Source: Nitrospira sp.
GTDB lineage: Bacteria > Nitrospirota > Nitrospiria > Nitrospirales > Nitrospiraceae
Assembly: GCA_030123605.1 (NCBI GenBank)
Contig: CP126123.1
Coordinates: 124,001 to 188,000 of the forward strand
Direction: 5' to 3'
Length of the DNA: 64,000 nucleotides
Shown: positions 54,202-61,762 of the stretch, in pieces
Position numbering within the stretch: position 1 is the stretch's first letter
Layout: the number at the start of each line of letters is the position of its first letter
Position numbers and translations under genes: made by a program
Notes under the pieces: model-generated
The model's database searches: none
What the model was told of the DNA's origin: nothing
Seen by the model: the letters and a program-made list of their open reading frames with translations, nothing else

Positions 54202-55209
54202 ATGTGGGATTGGACCACCAGCCGCCCGCAGTACTGTTTGAAAATCGGCCTACGCGATCTGGCGTGGGCGGAGGTGCATCGGAACTGGCGTGGCCGGCCG
54301 CGCTATCAATGTGTCGTGTCGGCATTGCCTGAGGGGGTGATGCGGTTGTCGCCGTTGGAGCAGAATATCGTCTCTCCGGATGAACTCCAGTCTCATATCC
54401 GTGCGATCGCCGGGTCCGCCACATCCCAAGCCGCCGATCGGCCTTCTGCCGCAGGGGTGCCGCGCGCGACGACCGTGATTCTCCCCGACCTTGCCGTGCG
54501 GTTGGCGGTTTTACGGCTCCAGGACCTTCCATGGAGTTCCGAGGAGCGCGAGGCGCTGGTGCGTTGGCGCCTGGGGCAGGAGCAGTTACTGTCACTGAAC
54601 GGAGCCAAGGTGTTTTCTCAGGTATTGTCCGACCAAGGCGGATCCGGCGACGGACCCTGTACGGTCCTGGCGGTGGTGGTGCAAGAAACGGTGCTGGCAC
54701 AATACGAAACGGTCTGTGAAGCCGCCGGGTTGATTCCCCAGGAGGTCGGTGTCGCGAGTTTGCGTCTGTTCAATTTATGGGCACAAGGCTCGTGGCGTAC
54801 CGGTCGATTGACTTCCGACTTCTTGTGGGTGAATGCGACGGACGGTGGAGTGACGGCCTTCATTTTTCACCGAGGCACCTTGGTGTTTCTCCGGTCGAAA
54901 CTGCAGGGTGGGGTCGGCGCCGGTGGGGCATGGCCCTTGGGGTCTGAGCAGGCGGGCATCGATCGCATCGTCCAGGAATGCGCGGACTCCATTTATGCCT
55001 GTCAGCAGCAGACCCCGGACTTGGCCATCGGTCAGACGGTCCTCGTTGCCGATGAAGCGATGGGGCCCGGTTTGCAGCAGCAGTTGGAGAAGGGGTTGGG
55101 GGTTCCCGTGAAGGGGTTGGATTGGGAACGGATCAAACAATACGGCGGGGGCACCATCGTGGGGCCGCAGACGAGCGCCGCGTTGTCGGCCTTCGCAGGG
55201 GTGGTTTAG
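54202..55209 (+). CDS. pilM: PilM/GspL-like cytoplasmic assembly protein
   Basis: 335 residues. It looks like an actin-like (ASKHA) fold with weak motifs: CLKIGLRDLAWAEVH at the N-terminus, TTVILPDLAVRLAVLRL, a REALVRWRLGQEQLLSL helix typical of PilM/GspL, and DRIVQECADSIYACQQQ late. No transmembrane helix. With the PilN- and PilO-like genes directly after it, it forms the inner ring linking the ATPase to the membrane complex. PilM sequences diverge, so confidence comes mostly from context. Confidence 0.75.
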   Translation: MWDWTTSRPQYCLKIGLRDLAWAEVHRNWRGRPRYQCVVSALPEGVMRLSPLEQNIVSPDELQSHIRAIAGSATSQAADRPSAAGVPRATTVILPDLAVRLAVLRLQDLPWSSEEREALVRWRLGQEQLLSLNGAKVFSQVLSDQGGSGDGPCTVLAVVVQETVLAQYETVCEAAGLIPQEVGVASLRLFNLWAQGSWRTGRLTSDFLWVNATDGGVTAFIFHRGTLVFLRSKLQGGVGAGGAWPLGSEQAGIDRIVQECADSIYACQQQTPDLAIGQTVLVADEAMGPGLQQQLEKGLGVPVKGLDWERIKQYGGGTIVGPQTSAALSAFAGVV

Positions 55210-55212
55210 GAG

Positions 55213-55839
55213 GTGGCGTTGAACAGTCTGGTCTCAAGTCTGCGTGATCTGTTGCTGCGTGTGGGGCAGCCGTCGGCCCACAACGGAGCCTTCGCGATCA
55301 ATCTGAGCAGCCGGTATCGCTGGTATCTGGCTCCGGCCCGGCTGGTCATCATGTTGTTGGCGTGGATGATCGGCGCGGTGATGTTGTGGGACATTTCACA
55401 ATCCTGGTTGGCTTGGCAAGAGGTCCAATCCATGGAAGGAGCCTTGACCCAAGTTCAGGAGCGGGACCGTGAATTGTTGAAGGAGGCGCAGCGGGAAGGC
55501 ATCGACCTGTCGGAAGCGGCTCTGCAAATCCTCCCCAAGGAAATCGAGTTCGCCAATCAGCTGATCGAAAAGCGCAGCTTTTCCTGGACCAGATTTCTGA
55601 CGGAGTTGGAGCGGGCCATTCCCCAACGGATCGCCGTCAACAGTATCCGGCTCGATCCCGCGAATGCCACGATCCTGCTCACGGGATCTGCCAGGGCGCT
55701 GGAGGATGTGACCACCTTGACCGTGACGTTTCAGGACCATCCCCAATTCAAGGAGCCGGTGTTGGGACAGCACCGGGATCTGGGTAATGGATTGGTGGAG
55801 TTCGACCTGTCCCTGCGGTATCGGAATCGCAACCCATGA
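55213..55839 (+). CDS. pilN: PilN/GspL-C-like inner-membrane assembly protein
   Basis: 208 residues from GTG 55213, after AGGAGG. A PilN-like NLSSRYRW motif precedes one membrane helix (residues about 44-62). Periplasmic coiled coil (MEGALTQVQERDRELLKEAQ) and a ferredoxin-like domain follow (FSWTRFLTELERAIPQRIAV; LTVTFQDHPQFKEP). This is the Fimbrial assembly PilN layout. The stop overlaps the next start in ATGA. Confidence 0.83.
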   Translation: MALNSLVSSLRDLLLRVGQPSAHNGAFAINLSSRYRWYLAPARLVIMLLAWMIGAVMLWDISQSWLAWQEVQSMEGALTQVQERDRELLKEAQREGIDLSEAALQILPKEIEFANQLIEKRSFSWTRFLTELERAIPQRIAVNSIRLDPANATILLTGSARALEDVTTLTVTFQDHPQFKEPVLGQHRDLGNGLVEFDLSLRYRNRNP

Positions 55840-56408
55840 TGCTCCCCGGATTCGACCGTCTCCAACAGACCATGCGCCAACCCTATGCGCCGATCCTTCC
55901 CTGGGTTGCGTTCGTCGCGGGATTGGCGCTGCTGAGTTACGGTATCCACACTCTGGTGTTGGGGGCTGCCGAGCAGGAACAGCAGAGGCTTGAAACCGAA
56001 TGGGTGAAGGCGCGGCAGCAACTGAGTCGGCACAAGGAGGCCAAGAAGGCCAAGGCAGACCTTCAGCGCGTATGGGCGGTGTTGCCGTTGTATCGGGATT
56101 TTGCGCCGTTGGCCCTCGGTGTGACGGAAGAGGCGAAGCGGGATCAAGTCACGTTGCCGGCGCTTTCCTATAAGACAGAGAAGACTTCAGTGCCGGACGC
56201 CACCAAAGCAGTTCTCCAGGGTACGGTGACCGGGCGTTATGAAGACCTTCGACGGTTTCTCTACAACCTGGAATCGGCGGAGGAGTTGTTGTTCATCGAG
56301 GACCTGAACCTGGTCCGGTCGGGCAATGTGCAGGACCAACAGTTGACCTTCAATATTCGGATTTCGACCTACCTGCGCGGAGAGCATTTGCAATCTCAGG
56401 CACCGTAA
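55836..56408 (+). CDS. pilO: PilO/GspM-like inner-membrane assembly protein
   Basis: 190 residues. One membrane helix at about 22-41 (ILPWVAFVAGLALLSYGIH) is followed by coiled coil and a ferredoxin-like domain with VLQGTVTGRYEDLRRFLYNLE and LLFIEDLNLVRSG, stretches typical of PilO/GspM. It pairs with the PilN-like protein to form the periplasmic alignment complex. The ATGA overlap with the previous gene shows coupling. Confidence 0.82.
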   Translation: MMLPGFDRLQQTMRQPYAPILPWVAFVAGLALLSYGIHTLVLGAAEQEQQRLETEWVKARQQLSRHKEAKKAKADLQRVWAVLPLYRDFAPLALGVTEEAKRDQVTLPALSYKTEKTSVPDATKAVLQGTVTGRYEDLRRFLYNLESAEELLFIEDLNLVRSGNVQDQQLTFNIRISTYLRGEHLQSQAP

Positions 56409-56413
56409 CCGGT

Positions 56414-57100
56414 ATGAATCGAGTCAGCAAGAACCAAGTCCTGTTGTTGATGGCCCTGGTGGTGCTCTGGGTGGGGTTGCTCATGTGGCAATTCGGCCAT
56501 TCCGGTGAGCAGGAGCGGGTCCCGCTGAAACATGTCAGCGGACCGATCGTTGCCGCTGGTAAGACGCCTGCCGTTGTTCCCAGTGTCGGCCTGCAGGTCA
56601 ATCTCGAACGGCTGGCCGCCATCAAGGGTCAGCGGCAGGCGACGTTTTCAACCCCTCGGAACATCTTCGCCAGCCTTCTGCCCCCGATCGAACGGGTTGC
56701 AGTGCCTGCTCCGACTCCTCGTCGCGCCCGTTCCCGTGGTCCGGCCCGAGAGGCGGCCCCGCCTCCGGCCCCGACCGAAGCTCCGGACGAACCCACCGTT
56801 GAGAAGGAACAGGGGCCCACGCCGGAGGAAATCGAACGGTTGCGGATTGTGACCGAACTCAATCAATTCCGATACGTGGGGTTCATGGCGGTAGGAGACG
56901 GCCCGCAGAAAAAAAAGACCATGGCGGTGTTGGTCAAGAATGAAGAGATGCATTTGGTCCAGGTGGGAGAAACCATTGCCGGTGAGGTGTTGGTCAAGGA
57001 TGTGTCGGCGACGGCGATCACGCTGCAAGATGTGGGGTCGAAAATTACTCAGGTCATTCCGGTCACGGACGAGCCTGGTGCAAGCGAGCCATCCAATTAG
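56414..57100 (+). CDS. GspC/PilP-like periplasmic linker protein
   Basis: 228 residues: one N-terminal helix (QVLLLMALVVLWVGLLMWQF), a long Pro/Arg-rich linker (residues about 90-140, with APTPRRARSRGPAREAAPPP), and a small C-terminal beta domain (FRYVGFMAVGDGPQKKKTMAVL; MHLVQVGETIAGEVLVKDVS) resembling the HR domain of GspC or PilP. That domain binds the secretin N0 region in known systems. Context supports the call; sequence alone is only suggestive. Confidence 0.7.
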   Translation: MNRVSKNQVLLLMALVVLWVGLLMWQFGHSGEQERVPLKHVSGPIVAAGKTPAVVPSVGLQVNLERLAAIKGQRQATFSTPRNIFASLLPPIERVAVPAPTPRRARSRGPAREAAPPPAPTEAPDEPTVEKEQGPTPEEIERLRIVTELNQFRYVGFMAVGDGPQKKKTMAVLVKNEEMHLVQVGETIAGEVLVKDVSATAITLQDVGSKITQVIPVTDEPGASEPSN

Positions 57101-57112
57101 GCTGGGACCGCG

Positions 57113-57727
57113 ATGAAGTGTCCTGTTCACGTCGGCAATGACCGAGGCGTCACCTACCTGGCCTTGATGTTCTCGATCGTGTTGATCGGCCTTTCGGTCT
57201 CCGCCGCGGCCCGGCAATGGCAAGTCATGGTGCAGCGCGAGAAAGAAGCCGATCTGATGGCGAAGGGGATCGAGATTCAGAATGCATTGGCCCTCTATTC
57301 CGCCAAGATGAAGATCGGGCGCATCATGCCCACCGAAATATATCCTCAATCGTTGGCTGAACTGACACGGGCTCCCAAGCCCTATCTGCGGAAAATCTAT
57401 CAAGACCCGATGGGGGGCGATTGGGAATACCTGCGCGCACCGACGGGCGGCATTATGGGGGTGCGCAGTAAGAGCAAGGCCAAGCCGATCAAAGAAAGGG
57501 ATTTCCCCCTCGCCGTTCGCCATTTCGAAGGTCGGAAGACCTACCATGACTGGATGTTTCAGCATCCCAATCCCTCCTCGATGTCCATGTTGATGCCGCC
57601 GATGATGGGTCTTCCTCCCGGGGGGATGCCTCTTCAACCGGGAGCAGCCGGTTCCGTTCCCGGTTCCGTCCCTGGGGCACCGGCACCCGTCACCCCCACG
57701 GTGCCGGGTGCTGTTCGGAACCCTTGA
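57113..57727 (+). CDS. Atypical pseudopilin lacking Glu5
   Basis: 204 residues. The segment DRG-VTYLALMFSIVLIGLSVS looks like a prepilin cleavage site and helix, but position 5 of the mature form is Ala rather than Glu, as known for the tip pseudopilin GspK. It is much shorter than GspK. The middle part has the GspG-like pattern (EIYPQSLAELTRA, YQDPMGGDWEYL). The C-terminus is Met/Pro/Gly-rich with repeated GSVPG units and probably disordered. Confidence 0.72.
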   Translation: MKCPVHVGNDRGVTYLALMFSIVLIGLSVSAAARQWQVMVQREKEADLMAKGIEIQNALALYSAKMKIGRIMPTEIYPQSLAELTRAPKPYLRKIYQDPMGGDWEYLRAPTGGIMGVRSKSKAKPIKERDFPLAVRHFEGRKTYHDWMFQHPNPSSMSMLMPPMMGLPPGGMPLQPGAAGSVPGSVPGAPAPVTPTVPGAVRNP

Positions 57728-57759
57728 CCCGACTCCAAACCCCACAGTATCCTGTCGGG
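57728..57759 (+). terminator. Inverted repeat after the pilus-like genes
   Basis: CCCGAC and GTCGGG, separated by 20 bases, lie immediately after the stop of the atypical pseudopilin gene. There is no T-run, so a factor-independent terminator is doubtful. It marks the 115-bp break before proA. Confidence 0.25.
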
Positions 57760-57842
57760 CTATAGATCGCAGACCCACGTTCACCATCTTGATCGGCAGA
57801 GGCATCGAGGCTTGAAGCTCGAGGCGTCGCCGAGCAGCAGGA

Positions 57843-59165
57843 ATGCACGACATGGAACAAGACCTCACCGAATCTCCGGCTCCTGAGCAAGAAACCCCCG
57901 TTGAAATACTGTCCCCCGAAGACTATGTGGCGGCCCTGGTCAAGAAGGCCAAGGGTGCGGCCGGTCGACTCTCGACCCTCTCGACGGCGATTAAAAATCA
58001 GGCACTGCAGGCCATGGCCGATGGACTTGAAGAGCACGCGGCCGACCTGCTGGCCGAGAATGAAAAGGACCTCGAACGGTTCGATGCCGCGCCGGAACGA
58101 AAGGCCATGGGGGATCGATTACGGTTGACGGCCGAGCGGATCAAGGACATGGCGACGGGCATTCGCGACATTGCCCGCTTGGCGGATCCGCTCGGGGACA
58201 TGCCGAAGATGTGGACGAGGCCCAACGGGATGCAGGTCGGCCGCATGCGGGTGCCCATCGGGGTGATCGGGATCATCTATGAAGCGCGTCCCAATGTCAC
58301 GGCGGATTCGGCGGCCCTCTGTCTCAAGTCGGGAAATGTCTGCATCCTGCGCGGAGGATCGGAGGCGATTCATTCGAACAGCGCGATCGCCAAGGTGTTG
58401 AGCGAATCGGCTGAAAAGGCCGGTGTGCCGGCTGGGGCGATCACGTTCGTCGATCGCCCGGAACGGGAGATCGTCCAGCTGTTGCTCAAGCAGGACCGAT
58501 TCATCGACCTCATCATCCCCAGGGGCGGGGATTCCCTGATGAAGACCATCGTCGAACATGCGACGATTCCGGTGCTCAAGCATGACAAGGGAGTCTGCCA
58601 CATCTACGTCGATGCGGATGCCGACCCCAAGGTGGCCGAGCGGATCTGCGTGAATGCGAAGGTGCAACGTCCTTCGACCTGCAACGCGATGGAGACGTTG
58701 CTGGTCCATCAGAGTATCGCCCGCACCTGGCTCCCGCTGCTGGTGCGACACCTCACGGCGGCCAAGGTGGAGGTCCGCGGCTGTGCGAGAACCTGCCAGC
58801 TCTGTCCGGAAGTCACGCCGGCAGCCGAGGAAGATTTCGGGCGTGAGTTTCTGGACCTGATTCTTGCGGTCAAAGTGGTCAAGAATATGGAGGAAGCGAT
58901 GGAGCACATCGCGACCTACGGTTCCCGGCACACGGAAGCGATTCTCACGAAGGATTACGCCCGCGCGATGCGGTTCATGCGCGAAGTGGATGCCGGCGCC
59001 GTGTTGGTGAATGCCTCGACCAGGCTCAATGACGGCTACCAGTTCGGCCTGGGAGCGGAGATCGGCATCAGCACCTCTCGACTCCATGCCAGAGGCCCGA
59101 TGGGGCTTGAGGAATTGACCTGTTCAAAATTCGTGGTGCTCGGGAGCGGCCAGATCCGCGAGTAA
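57843..59165 (+). CDS. proA: Glutamate-5-semialdehyde dehydrogenase (gamma-glutamyl phosphate reductase)
   Basis: The second step of proline synthesis, NADPH-dependent reduction of gamma-glutamyl phosphate in the cytoplasm. 440 residues from ATG 57843; ATG 57852 is a close alternative. Signatures: VGRMRVPIGVIGIIYEARPNV, CILRGGSEAIHSN, LIIPRGGDSL, the catalytic Cys280 in RPSTCNAMETLL, and NASTRLNDGYQFGLGAEIGIST near the end. A housekeeping gene embedded among secretion genes; no other proline gene is near. Confidence 0.96.
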   Translation: MHDMEQDLTESPAPEQETPVEILSPEDYVAALVKKAKGAAGRLSTLSTAIKNQALQAMADGLEEHAADLLAENEKDLERFDAAPERKAMGDRLRLTAERIKDMATGIRDIARLADPLGDMPKMWTRPNGMQVGRMRVPIGVIGIIYEARPNVTADSAALCLKSGNVCILRGGSEAIHSNSAIAKVLSESAEKAGVPAGAITFVDRPEREIVQLLLKQDRFIDLIIPRGGDSLMKTIVEHATIPVLKHDKGVCHIYVDADADPKVAERICVNAKVQRPSTCNAMETLLVHQSIARTWLPLLVRHLTAAKVEVRGCARTCQLCPEVTPAAEEDFGREFLDLILAVKVVKNMEEAMEHIATYGSRHTEAILTKDYARAMRFMREVDAGAVLVNASTRLNDGYQFGLGAEIGISTSRLHARGPMGLEELTCSKFVVLGSGQIRE

Positions 59166-60950
59166 ATGCCGCCCGATCCCGCGATACAGGACATCCTCCA
59201 GCGTCCGGGGACACTCGTCTTTCCCTCCAACCTCGCCTCCCTTTCGGATTCGTCGTTCACTTCCAACCGTTCCACGCGCCGGCCGACCGACCCAATCGTG
59301 GTCTATGGGAGCCATGGCCGTCGTGTGCTCGCTGTCGACCAGGACGGCCATCCCTTACACGAATGTGAATGGGGGACGGTCGATGGAATGCTTCGACTTC
59401 TGCGGGCCAGGCTGAAGCTCGATTGGGGTGCCTGGGTCGGCCTGATCCCTAGCGGCCTGGTCAACGCCATGACGTTGGATCTTTCGCGGAAGCCTGGATG
59501 GGAGCGCCTACGCGCCGACGATCTTCGCGGCATGGCGGCGCAGGCGATGCGGGTGCCGCTGGAGGAAGTCCGGTTTTTTTACGACGATCGAGACGTCACC
59601 ATCGACGCGAAGGGCGTCGCCACGATCCGTCACCGCAAGGATGCGATCTTTGTGTTGCCGACGGGAACCTTCGACGGCAAACAGTTCATGGCCTGCATGG
59701 GAGCCATGCATTGGGAGGCCATCGATTTCCTGCCGGTCGTCGAACTGTTCCTCTCGCTGCTGCCCGGAACCGGCTCTGCGATGTTCGAGCTGATTCGCGG
59801 ACTCTATGACGACCAGAATCGTGAGCAGCCGACCCCGCGGCCCCTGCGCTATCGTGGCATTCCCACCTATCCGTCGGAAGCGGCCTACCGGCTCTTCAGC
59901 GGTTTCTTCTCCCCGCACATTTCCGGTGGCGGCGATCCGTTCCCGGTCTTCATGGATCCACCCCGGTCCCATCTGGTGACATGGCGGCCGGTGCCTGATC
60001 CCCCGCGGCGTCATTTCGATGCGACACACAAGCTTTGTGTGACGATTCAAGGGCAGCGAATTCTGAAGGCTACCTGTTGGGACGATCCGGCCGGGCTGCC
60101 CTATCACCCGTTCGATCCGCAGGGAATGGCGCCATGCCGGCGTGGGATGACGGTCGAGCAGGGCAATCTCTTCTTGATGGATCGGGGGGTGAGCAGGGCC
60201 ATTCCATTGCAGCGCAGCTGGGGAAACGTCACCGAACCTCGATCGGTCGGTCCGGTTCAGGTCGGGGTCGATTGGACCTCGGTGTTCGGAGAGGCCATCC
60301 CGTCGGTCGGTCCTGAGGAGGCGTTCGGTGCCGTGCTGCTTTACCCGGACGACGAACGAGAGATCGCAGAGCAGCCGACGCAACCTTTCGTGGCCGACTA
60401 CCTGCAGGACCTTGTCGAGCAAGACCGGCCGTTGGCCACCAAGGTAGGGCGGGCCGGTCACGTGTTGATCAGCGGATTCGACGGCGCGCTCACGACCTGT
60501 GTCGGCAGCGACCGACTGCGTGCCTATACGATCCTCTATGACCATCCGGCCTTTGCGCAGCGGCAGGCACAAATGTTGTGGAACCAGTGGGCCCGCGCAC
60601 AGCATCTGGATTGGTTGTCTCGGGTGCGTATGAGGCCTCGCGCAGACAAGGACGAGGAGAAAAGTACTCAGACGTATGATCTCATTTACGAGTGGACGCC
60701 GTTCGATCTCTATGACAAGCCGGATGTGATCGGCGGGCGCATCAGGCTATTGGCCCAACTGTTGTTACCGGACGGGGTGGCGTTCGTCGTGGGTCCACCG
60801 TCCGTCGCAGACCGGTGTAACGCCGTCCGGTTACAGGTCCAGTCCGTCACGCCCGTGGCAGCCCTTCCCACTTTTCGCATGCATCAAAGTGTGCTGCCTC
60901 GCGCGCGACTCAAACCGGATGTGATGCTTTATCAACTCGCACCACGCTGA
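59166..60950 (+). CDS. Protein of unknown function (594 residues)
   Basis: Begins at the base after the proA stop, so translation is likely coupled. No signal peptide and no membrane helix are evident. The first 200 residues have short alternating strand/helix stretches (DPIVVYGSHGRRVLAVDQDG; DAIFVLPTGTFDGKQF). The end, with RIRLLAQLLLPDGVAFVVGP and a preceding YEWTPFDLYDKPDVIGG, resembles the last strands of a class I methyltransferase but lacks a clear SAM motif. Codon use and length make it a real gene. No family recognised. Confidence 0.8.
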   Translation: MPPDPAIQDILQRPGTLVFPSNLASLSDSSFTSNRSTRRPTDPIVVYGSHGRRVLAVDQDGHPLHECEWGTVDGMLRLLRARLKLDWGAWVGLIPSGLVNAMTLDLSRKPGWERLRADDLRGMAAQAMRVPLEEVRFFYDDRDVTIDAKGVATIRHRKDAIFVLPTGTFDGKQFMACMGAMHWEAIDFLPVVELFLSLLPGTGSAMFELIRGLYDDQNREQPTPRPLRYRGIPTYPSEAAYRLFSGFFSPHISGGGDPFPVFMDPPRSHLVTWRPVPDPPRRHFDATHKLCVTIQGQRILKATCWDDPAGLPYHPFDPQGMAPCRRGMTVEQGNLFLMDRGVSRAIPLQRSWGNVTEPRSVGPVQVGVDWTSVFGEAIPSVGPEEAFGAVLLYPDDEREIAEQPTQPFVADYLQDLVEQDRPLATKVGRAGHVLISGFDGALTTCVGSDRLRAYTILYDHPAFAQRQAQMLWNQWARAQHLDWLSRVRMRPRADKDEEKSTQTYDLIYEWTPFDLYDKPDVIGGRIRLLAQLLLPDGVAFVVGPPSVADRCNAVRLQVQSVTPVAALPTFRMHQSVLPRARLKPDVMLYQLAPR

Positions 60951-60999
60951 CCGGGGGCGGCACGGCGTCGTCAAGTGGATCGGGAAATCATCTGCAGTC

Positions 61000-61021
61000 T
61001 TGTAGAAGAGTCTGCTACAAT
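61000..61021 (+). promoter_or_regulatory. Palindrome with possible -10 box before gspG
   Basis: TTGTAG and CTACAA form a perfect inverted repeat around nine bases. The right arm runs into TACAAT, a good -10 match, about 70 bp before gspG. No convincing -35 lies 17 bp upstream. It may be an operator overlapping a promoter. Confidence 0.3.
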
Positions 61022-61092
61022 CCGCCGTCGCTCTCAATGTTTACGCGACGAAGAGATCGGTAGGGGCATCGACAGAAGGAGCATCCAGATCC

Positions 61093-61611
61093 ATGCGGTT
61101 GCGTGACGATCAGAATCCTCCCGTCAGTTGCAGCGCTGCACAGCCGGTGATTCGTCTGAGGCTTGGCCTGGACAGGTTGCGGCACTGCGAGGGATTCTCC
61201 TTCATCGAAGTGATGATCGTTGTGGTGATCCTGGCGATCCTGGCGACGCTCCTGATTCCGCGGGTGATGGGGCGGACGGAAGATGCCAAGCGGGCGGCTA
61301 CCAAGGCTCAAATCGCCAATATCGAAAGCGCCTTGCAACTCTACAAACTCGACAACGGCAATATGCCTTCCACCGAACAGGGGTTGAAGGCCCTCGTCGA
61401 GCGCCCTTCATCAGGACCGGCCGCTCCCAATTGGAAAGCCGGCGGCTACCTCCCCAAGGTGCCCGTCGATCCCTGGGGCAACCCCTACAAATACGCGACC
61501 CCTTCGGCTCAAGGGGGAGAGTTCGAGATCATCTCCTTCGGCGCCGACGGTGCGCAAGGGGGCGAGGGGAAAAACGCCGACATCGTCAGTTGGGATCTGG
61601 ACCGCAACTGA
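61093..61611 (+). CDS. gspG: Major pseudopilin GspG
   Basis: 172 residues from ATG 61093, with AGAAGGAG 12 bases upstream; GTG 61147 would shorten the leader. Cleavage is expected at CEG-FSFIEVMIVVVILAILA, with Glu5. The mature part has the GspG signature MPSTEQGLKALV, PVDPWGNPYKYA and an ending with FGADGAQGGEGKNADIVSW, including the calcium-binding loop residues. This is a textbook T2SS major pseudopilin, though set apart from the rest of the operon by proA and an unknown gene. The leader of about 34 residues is unusually long. Confidence 0.94.
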   Translation: MRLRDDQNPPVSCSAAQPVIRLRLGLDRLRHCEGFSFIEVMIVVVILAILATLLIPRVMGRTEDAKRAATKAQIANIESALQLYKLDNGNMPSTEQGLKALVERPSSGPAAPNWKAGGYLPKVPVDPWGNPYKYATPSAQGGEFEIISFGADGAQGGEGKNADIVSWDLDRN

Positions 61612-61762
61612 TTTTCCACCGTGACCGGCCTGCCGGTTCCATGTCCTGTACAGTACCTCCGTTCCTTGTTCGTTCCCCGCAGGCGAGGCTCGAATCACCT
61701 CAAGGTTGGTTTCCCTTCTGCCGATGAGAAGCGGGGGATGGTTCGGTCCGGAGGAGGGAAAC
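61612..61762 (+). other. Gap between gspG and the response regulator gene
   Basis: 151 bp without a supported gene. The final GGAGGAGGGAAAC is a strong ribosome-binding site for ATG 61763. A T-arm look-alike (GCTCGAATC) near 61688 is not part of a tRNA. Confidence 0.4.

Noticed and set aside
56648-57868. 406-residue open frame on the - strand across four genes
   Set aside because: Spans several supported + strand genes and an intergenic gap; composition is Arg/His/Gly-rich with no motif.
59508-60605. 365-residue open frame on the - strand within the unknown gene
   Set aside because: The + strand frame is longer, starts right after proA and has normal protein composition.
61680-61710. T-arm look-alike suggesting a tRNA
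   Set aside because: No matching acceptor, D or anticodon stems around it.
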